Notes under the pieces: model-generated
The model's input: the letters and a program-made list of their open reading frames with translations, nothing else
Told to the model about the DNA's origin: nothing
The model's database searches: none
Shown here: positions 59,782 to 64,000 of the stretch, one piece after another
Layout of the letters: every line of letters begins with the position of its first letter
How positions within the stretch are numbered: position 1 is the first letter of the stretch
Made by a program: the position numbers and the translations under genes
Assembly: GCF_006829085.1 (NCBI RefSeq)
Contig: NZ_BJTC01000015.1
Span: 87,400 to 151,399 of the forward strand
DNA from: Chryseobacterium sp. ON_d1
Lineage (GTDB): Bacteria; Bacteroidota; Bacteroidia; Flavobacteriales; Weeksellaceae
Length of the DNA stretch: 64,000 nucleotides
Direction: 5' to 3'

Positions 59782-62748
59782 ATGAAAATAAACAGAGGCT
59801 CAGAGTGGAGAAAATGGGATTTGCATGTACACACAAAAAATACAAATAAAAATGATCAATTTACGTCAAAATCATTAGATGAATACTTTATTTATTTGTT
59901 TAAAAAAGCCTATCAAGAAAACATTGCATGTATAGGAATAACTGATTATTTTACAATTGATAGATATCTTGATGCATTAAAGTTTATAGATGAAATACAA
60001 TCTAAAGTTGATGATCAAGATAATCCAATATTTTCAGATGAAGAGAAAGAATTTATTAAAAATATTTTTTTACTTCCAAACATAGAACTCAGGATGTTAC
60101 CGACAACTGACAAATCTAGGCTTATAAATATTCACTGTCTGATAAATCCTGATTATGTACCAAAGCTTAATAATGCCTTATTTAATACTTTAGAAAATGA
60201 AGGTAGATTCAAAATGAACCATGCTGGATTTATAGACTATGCTAAATCACTTGGACAAACTGGAGATGATAATAAACTTTTTAAAGAAGGTTTAAATAGA
60301 TATACAATAGATCCTAAAACATTAAAAGAGGTAATAGATAAAAATTTAGAGTTAAAAGATAATATTTTAATTATAGTAAGTAATTCAAACAATGATGGTA
60401 ATTCTGGCTTACAGAAACATTATGATTTATTTGAAAACGAAACAGGAAGCTTAGACGGAATTAGGAAAAATATTTACAAATTATCACAGGCAATTTTTTC
60501 AAATCAAGAAAAAGATATTCAGTACTTTTTAGGTAAAAGACTTGATAACAAAAAGGATATAACTTTTGAAGAAAAATACAATGAAAGAAGACGTGTAATA
60601 GAAGAGCAGGGTCATCTAAAGGCATGTATTGTAGGTTGTGATGCACATACAGAAACTGATATTTTTAGTCGTTTTACATGGATTAAATCCCATCTTACTT
60701 TTGAAGGTTTAAAACAAATTCTGCATGAACCTGAACAAAGAGTGATTATTCAAGAAAATATTCCGAATGAAAAGGATAAAAAATTAATAATTTCTCAAGC
60801 TTCGTTTATAAGCTCCAATAATCTTTTTACCCCTAAAATAATTTATTTTAATGATAATTTAAATGTAATTATTGGTGGAAAATCTTCAGGAAAATCTATC
60901 CTATTGTATAGTATTGCAAAAGCACTATATAAAGATAGAAGTGACGAAGGAGTCTTAAAATATTTTGATACTACTGATAATCGTTTTAAGTACTTTTATG
61001 ACGATTTACAAAATGAATCTGATTTTATTGTTAAAGTTACACTAGCATCTGGCTTAGAACAATCTTCAGATAGGGATAATCCAGAGCCCAGCATCCTTCC
61101 TGAAATTAAGTATATCCCCCAAAATCATTTATCTAATCTCGTAGACAGAAGTAAAAAAAATGGTAGTACTTTAAAAGAGCTTATAAAAGAGCTTATTTTA
61201 GAAGATCCCTTTGCAAATGAAAGATATAAATTATTTGAAGATAATAGAGATTCTAATAATTCTGAAAAACTTAGAGAAATTGATACTTTCTTTGATTTTC
61301 AAGATAAAATAAAAGGATTAAAAAAAGACATACAAGATAAAGGGAGTAAAGATATTCTCACCACAAGTATCACTTTTAGACAAAATGAAATAATAACTTT
61401 ACAAAAAGATATTTCAGAAGAAAATAAAAATCTTTATAATAAATACAACACCGAAATACAAATACTTATAAATGAAAATGAAAAGATCATTTCAGATTAT
61501 CGTAAACTTAAAACTCTAAACCAAAATATAAAAGCATCTTTAGAAAAAATACAAAATGATAAAAATAGTTTATTAAATACAGTAGAGAATATTGAGATAA
61601 AATCTGAATTTACAGAACAGTATGATTTTATACAGCAAGCAATTAATAAAATAAATGAGATTGAACAATTATTTCTTTTGGATGATAATAATCTGATCAA
61701 TGAAAGTTCTATTAAAAAGCAATTAATAAATAATAACAAAATAAAAAGAGAATTACAAGAAAAAATTAAACCATTACTTGGTCAAAAAGAATCTCAAGAC
61801 AAAATACAATTATTGCAAACTGAAATTCGAACAGACCAAGAAAAGTTAAATAGCATAATTAAAATTGAAAATGAAATTAAAGATTTAGAAAATGAGTTAA
61901 TAATTCAAAAAGAAAAAATTTTTAATAATATTGAAATCAATTTTAATGAGTATCAAAGCTTAGTTCATGATTTAGAACCGAGGACACAAGATATTGAAAA
62001 TAAAGACAATGATCAAATTGATATCAAAGGGTCTACTAAATTTAATTTTAAGAAATTTAAAGAAAGTATGAATAGTATAAGTGACTTAAGAACTTTGAGA
62101 TTTCAAAACCCTTTTAATTATTTATATCGTGACAATTTAAATAACTTGTCTGAAATTAATAAAGATGATATTATAAGTGAATTAAAAAATGTATTTGACT
62201 CTATTCTTGAAGAAAATTATCCATTGATCAAAGATTTTAGCTTAAAAGAAGCTTGTAGAATATTACTTGAAAATCACTTTTTTGATCATTGGGAAGTAAA
62301 ATCAGGCAATGACACAATACACAATATGTCTACTGGTAAAGCAAGCTTTATATTACTTAAATTGATTATTAAATTGAGTAAATCAGAAGCTCCAATTTTA
62401 ATTGATCAACCAGAAGATAATTTAGACAATCGTTCCATTTCTACCGATCTCGTTGACTATCTAAAAGATAAAAAACTGAAAAGACAAATTATTTTAGTAA
62501 CTCATAATGCAAATATTGTAGTAAATGCAGATGCAGAAAATATAATAGTTGCAAATCAAAAAGATGAGAATAATACAAAGGATAAATGTATTTATACTTT
62601 TGACTACATCAATGGGGCACTCGAAGAAACTAACTATAACCCTGATGGAAATTTTTTAAAATCTATGAGCATTAGACAACATATAGCCGATATTCTTGAA
62701 GGAGGAAAAGAAGCCTTCAAAAAACGTGAAGAAAAATATGGATTCTAA
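59782..62748 (+). CDS. PHP-domain / SMC-like ATPase (TrlF-type)
   Basis: 988 aa. The N-terminal PHP phosphoesterase-like domain begins RGSEWRKWDLHVHTK with the HxH pair H15/H17; GITDYF and GCDAHTETD (about 285) supply further metal residues. Walker A is GGKSSGKS (365-372). A long coiled-coil-rich centre spans about 480-720. A C-terminal ATPase half follows: HNMSTGKASFILLKLII as signature-like region, Walker B LIDQPEDNLD (D875, E878) and a switch His in LVTHNANI. The layout fits the TrlF family and related anti-phage PHP-SMC proteins. Codon use is far more AT-rich than both flanking rlaP genes, a sign of transfer. Confidence 0.82.
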   Translation: MKINRGSEWRKWDLHVHTKNTNKNDQFTSKSLDEYFIYLFKKAYQENIACIGITDYFTIDRYLDALKFIDEIQSKVDDQDNPIFSDEEKEFIKNIFLLPNIELRMLPTTDKSRLINIHCLINPDYVPKLNNALFNTLENEGRFKMNHAGFIDYAKSLGQTGDDNKLFKEGLNRYTIDPKTLKEVIDKNLELKDNILIIVSNSNNDGNSGLQKHYDLFENETGSLDGIRKNIYKLSQAIFSNQEKDIQYFLGKRLDNKKDITFEEKYNERRRVIEEQGHLKACIVGCDAHTETDIFSRFTWIKSHLTFEGLKQILHEPEQRVIIQENIPNEKDKKLIISQASFISSNNLFTPKIIYFNDNLNVIIGGKSSGKSILLYSIAKALYKDRSDEGVLKYFDTTDNRFKYFYDDLQNESDFIVKVTLASGLEQSSDRDNPEPSILPEIKYIPQNHLSNLVDRSKKNGSTLKELIKELILEDPFANERYKLFEDNRDSNNSEKLREIDTFFDFQDKIKGLKKDIQDKGSKDILTTSITFRQNEIITLQKDISEENKNLYNKYNTEIQILINENEKIISDYRKLKTLNQNIKASLEKIQNDKNSLLNTVENIEIKSEFTEQYDFIQQAINKINEIEQLFLLDDNNLINESSIKKQLINNNKIKRELQEKIKPLLGQKESQDKIQLLQTEIRTDQEKLNSIIKIENEIKDLENELIIQKEKIFNNIEINFNEYQSLVHDLEPRTQDIENKDNDQIDIKGSTKFNFKKFKESMNSISDLRTLRFQNPFNYLYRDNLNNLSEINKDDIISELKNVFDSILEENYPLIKDFSLKEACRILLENHFFDHWEVKSGNDTIHNMSTGKASFILLKLIIKLSKSEAPILIDQPEDNLDNRSISTDLVDYLKDKKLKRQIILVTHNANIVVNADAENIIVANQKDENNTKDKCIYTFDYINGALEETNYNPDGNFLKSMSIRQHIADILEGGKEAFKKREEKYGF

Positions 62749-62749
62749 A

Positions 62750-63856
62750 ATGACCATCCAACACCTAAAAAACAAAAACCTCCTCCTCTTCGAAGCCATT
62801 TCCGGAAGCCGGGCTTTCGGGCTGGCAACGGAGAATTCTGATACGGATATCCGTGGGGTGTATTATCTGCCGAAGGAAAATTTCTTTGGGCTCAACTATA
62901 TTCCACAGATTTCCAATGAAACGAATGACATTACGTATTATGAAATCGGGAGGTTTGTAGAGCTGCTACAAAAAAACAATCCTAATATTCTGGAAATTCT
63001 GGCAAGTCCGGAAGATTGTATTCAATACAAACATCCGTTGATGGATTTGCTGAAAACTGAGGATTTCCTATCCAGACTCTGTAAAGATACCTTTGCAGGT
63101 TATGCGGTTTCACAGATTAAAAAGGCAAAAGGTCTCAACAAAAAGATTTTAAATCCTATTGATAAAGAAAGAAAATCAATCCTGGATTTCTGTTTTATCC
63201 TTGAGGGACAAGGCTCTGTACCGTTGAAAAAGTGGCTGCATGAATTCCCCTCCTCTGGAGGGATGTCCGTAGGACGGGGTGGTCTCTCACAGGAACATTG
63301 CGGATTGGTAAACATTGATCATACAAAAGGAATGTATGCTTTATTTTATGATGAATCGGGGACATTGGGATATAAAGGAGTTATGCAAAACGAAGAAGCG
63401 AATCAGGTTTCTGTATCATCCGTTCCTAAAGATGAAAAGCCAGTTGCTTATCTGTTCTGCAACTTGGATGCCTACTCTGTTTACTGCAAAGACTACAGGG
63501 AATACTGGAAATGGGTGGCTGAGCGTAATGAGGACCGTTATAATGTCAATCAGACTCACGGGCAGAATTACGACAGCAAAAATATGATGCACACCATCCG
63601 CTTGCTGCAATCCTGCGAACAGATTTTTAAAACCGGTTCGCTGAATATCCGTGTAGAAAACCGCGATGAACTGCTAGATATCAAAGCAGGTAATCAGCCG
63701 TATGAAAACGTCATGCAAAAAGCAGAAAACCTGATACAATCTAAAGAAAATCATTATTCCACTTCCACTCTGCCTGACTCTCCGGATCTGGAAAAAACAA
63801 CAAAAACATTAATTCAGATCAGAGAAAAACTGTACAATAATAATGATGAATTATAA
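62750..63856 (+). CDS. RlaP-type nucleotidyltransferase, copy 2, with embedded genomic repeat
   Basis: 368 aa from the ATG one nt after the TrlF-type stop (an ATG 12 nt earlier is also possible). Signature GSRAFGLATENSDTDIRG with the Asp pair D31/D33; C-terminal NYDSKNMMHTIRLLQSCEQIF is typical of RlaP. Residues about 165-180 (EFPSSGGMSVGRGGLSQ) are encoded by a shortened family A repeat in frame, giving a low-complexity Gly/Ser loop absent from the paralogue. GC content returns to the chromosomal norm here, unlike the preceding ATPase gene. Confidence 0.85.
   Translation: MTIQHLKNKNLLLFEAISGSRAFGLATENSDTDIRGVYYLPKENFFGLNYIPQISNETNDITYYEIGRFVELLQKNNPNILEILASPEDCIQYKHPLMDLLKTEDFLSRLCKDTFAGYAVSQIKKAKGLNKKILNPIDKERKSILDFCFILEGQGSVPLKKWLHEFPSSGGMSVGRGGLSQEHCGLVNIDHTKGMYALFYDESGTLGYKGVMQNEEANQVSVSSVPKDEKPVAYLFCNLDAYSVYCKDYREYWKWVAERNEDRYNVNQTHGQNYDSKNMMHTIRLLQSCEQIFKTGSLNIRVENRDELLDIKAGNQPYENVMQKAENLIQSKENHYSTSTLPDSPDLEKTTKTLIQIREKLYNNNDEL
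63242..63283 (-). repeat. Dispersed repeat family A core inside the second rlaP gene
   Basis: CCCCTCCTCTGGAGGGATG then ACGGGGTGGT, as in the intergenic copy at 49310-49360, but the inner AAAATTC palindrome is replaced by 8 bp. Length and phase keep the reading frame open. Confidence 0.8.
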
Positions 63857-63936
63857 ATGATAAGTTATGAATGGTGGGGTAAACTTCCCTGTTTTTCAAA
63901 CAAATTAAAATTATTAAATTTAGTTTGTTAAACCTT

Positions 63937-64000
63937 ATGAAAAAGAGCAAATTTTCAGAACATCAGATTATCAATATTCTGAAAGAATATGAATCTGGGA
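63937..64000 (+). CDS. IS3-family transposase OrfA, N-terminal fragment at window edge
   Basis: 21 codons visible: MKKSKFSEHQIINILKEYES followed by Gly, the characteristic start of the IS3-type OrfA helix-turn-helix protein. It continues beyond the window. Upstream, GGTGGGGTAAACTTCCCTG (about 63875-63893) may belong to the left end of the element, but the inverted repeat cannot be confirmed without the right end. Confidence 0.8.
   Translation, partial: MKKSKFSEHQIINILKEYESG

Overview
The window looks like a chromosomal segment of a Flavobacteriia member, most probably Chryseobacterium or a close relative. Supporting signs are low GC, almost no Shine-Dalgarno sequences, repeated Bacteroidota-type promoters (TTG, about 19 nt, TAnnTTTG), a type IX secretion sorting domain, DUF5686, BT_3928, DUF1800/DUF1501 and HopJ proteins, and several families of short dispersed intergenic repeats. 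The genus is an inference from overall gene content; no marker was searched.

Layout. 1-9.5 kb: the 3' part of alaS, a PhoX-like lipoprotein next to an imelysin/di-heme peroxidase fusion, a DUF5686 outer membrane protein and an M28 peptidase. 9.5-17 kb, minus strand: the isoleucine/valine operon ilvE-ilvD-ilvB-ilvN-ilvC-ilvA, headed by a good promoter and two consecutive leader-peptide attenuators, then folP. 18-24.7 kb: DUF1599, BT_3928, TerB-like, prolyl oligopeptidase, tpiA and a phytase-like lipoprotein. 24.9-26.3 kb: a cobalamin riboswitch controlling one T9SS-secreted protein. 26.5-33.7 kb: clpP, dnaG lacking the zinc-ribbon cysteines, tsaE, and alanine dehydrogenase with a LytS/LytR-type two-component pair. 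33.7-49 kb: a cation/proton antiporter, small unknown genes, tyrA behind a Tyr-Tyr-Tyr leader-peptide attenuator, sdaA, amt, two YceI proteins, glucokinase and a DUF1800-DUF1501 pair. 49-64 kb: an accessory-looking region with an RNA-repair theme, interrupted by cobC-cobS, a lipoprotein and cobT, and ending at the edge of an IS3-type element.

Two things stand out. First, the amino-acid operons are controlled by leader peptides whose start codons lie only 4 nt downstream of the -7 promoter box. The ilv and tyr leaders share the 5' sequence TTTGCnGnATGAATTTTAA, which suggests a general leaderless-leader attenuation design in this lineage. Second, the 49-64 kb region holds a WYL regulator, a divergent RtcB RNA ligase, a tRNA-shaped gene with about 40 extra nucleotides in its anticodon arm, a run of covarying small hairpins, a 584-aa TerD-like protein, two RlaP-type nucleotidyltransferases and a PHP/SMC-like (TrlF-type) ATPase. 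rtcB and the first rlaP carry the same inverted-repeat operator at the same distance from the same promoter box, so they are probably one regulon even though 7.5 kb separates them.

Functions were assigned by reading motifs in the translations; no database search was possible. Start codons were moved inward where the longest reading frame overlapped a promoter, terminator or operator.
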